A stretch of 5,342 nt of DNA from Nitrososphaerota archaeon (lineage in GTDB: Archaea > Thermoproteota > Nitrososphaeria > Nitrososphaerales > JACQRY01): contig JACQRY010000179.1 in assembly GCA_016206275.1 (NCBI GenBank), positions 1 to 5,342 of the forward strand. The letters run 5' to 3'. The notes under the pieces are model-generated. The model saw nothing but the letters and a program-made list of their open reading frames with translations, ran no database searches and was not told the origin of the DNA. A program made the position numbers and the translations under genes. Positions 5,295-5,342 of this stretch are shown piece after piece (within the stretch, counting starts at the first letter, position 1; each line of letters starts with the position of its first letter).

Positions 5295-5342
5295 ATTGAG
5301 GTGTGCGTGGGTGCCTATCATTTTTCTGTTTGAAGGGTACGC

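Noticed and set aside
5286..5342. Minus-strand frame open from the right edge for 18 codons to a TAG at 5288-5286 (possible end of a gene)
   Set aside because: It is too short to show coding character, other frames in the same stretch are similarly open, and it overlaps the candidate sRNA box A.

Overview
This window looks like chromosomal DNA of an archaeon. The evidence is an archaeal TATA-binding protein with two repeats, a Sec11/ER-type signal peptidase I with a Ser-His-Asp arrangement, an archaeal/eukaryal-type ATP-dependent DNA ligase, TATA-like boxes a few tens of bases before start codons, and a C/D box guide RNA. The TBP text (start MPQTKPIISIENVVASAS, end KNLMIY) resembles TBPs I recall from Thaumarchaeota/Nitrososphaeria, so a TACK archaeon near that group is my best guess from memory; no search was run.

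Layout, left to right. Bases 1-3028 hold three minus-strand genes, closely spaced and probably one operon. In transcription order they are a LarA (nickel-pincer lactate racemase)-like protein with altered active-site motifs (3028-1847), a RimI/Ard1-type N-terminal acetyltransferase starting at TTG behind a strong Shine-Dalgarno (1817-1308), and an ATP-dependent DNA ligase (from 1288) that runs off the left edge with its C-terminal OB fold missing. A 116-base divergent intergenic region with a 6-bp inverted repeat separates this operon from plus-strand pyrE (3145-3852). pyrE and the minus-strand tbp gene (4360-3803) are convergent and overlap tail to tail by 50 bases. Upstream of tbp, with its own clear box A at the tbp start, lies the minus-strand signal peptidase gene (4963-4421).

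The right-hand 379 bases (4964-5342) have no supportable protein gene. They do hold a complete minus-strand C/D box sRNA at 5263-5199: boxes C, D', C' and D in order, two 13-base guides, a 4-base D'-C' spacer and a perfect 6-bp terminal stem. It is the most interesting item here. A box A-like sequence lies at the expected distance upstream.

Most of the genes are housekeeping: DNA joining, protein N-terminal acetylation, pyrimidine synthesis, transcription initiation, protein secretion and RNA methylation guidance. I see no transposon, CRISPR array, tRNA or rRNA gene, and no phage signature. The items that depart from routine are the guide RNA, the degenerate LarA-like protein and the overlapping pyrE/tbp ends.
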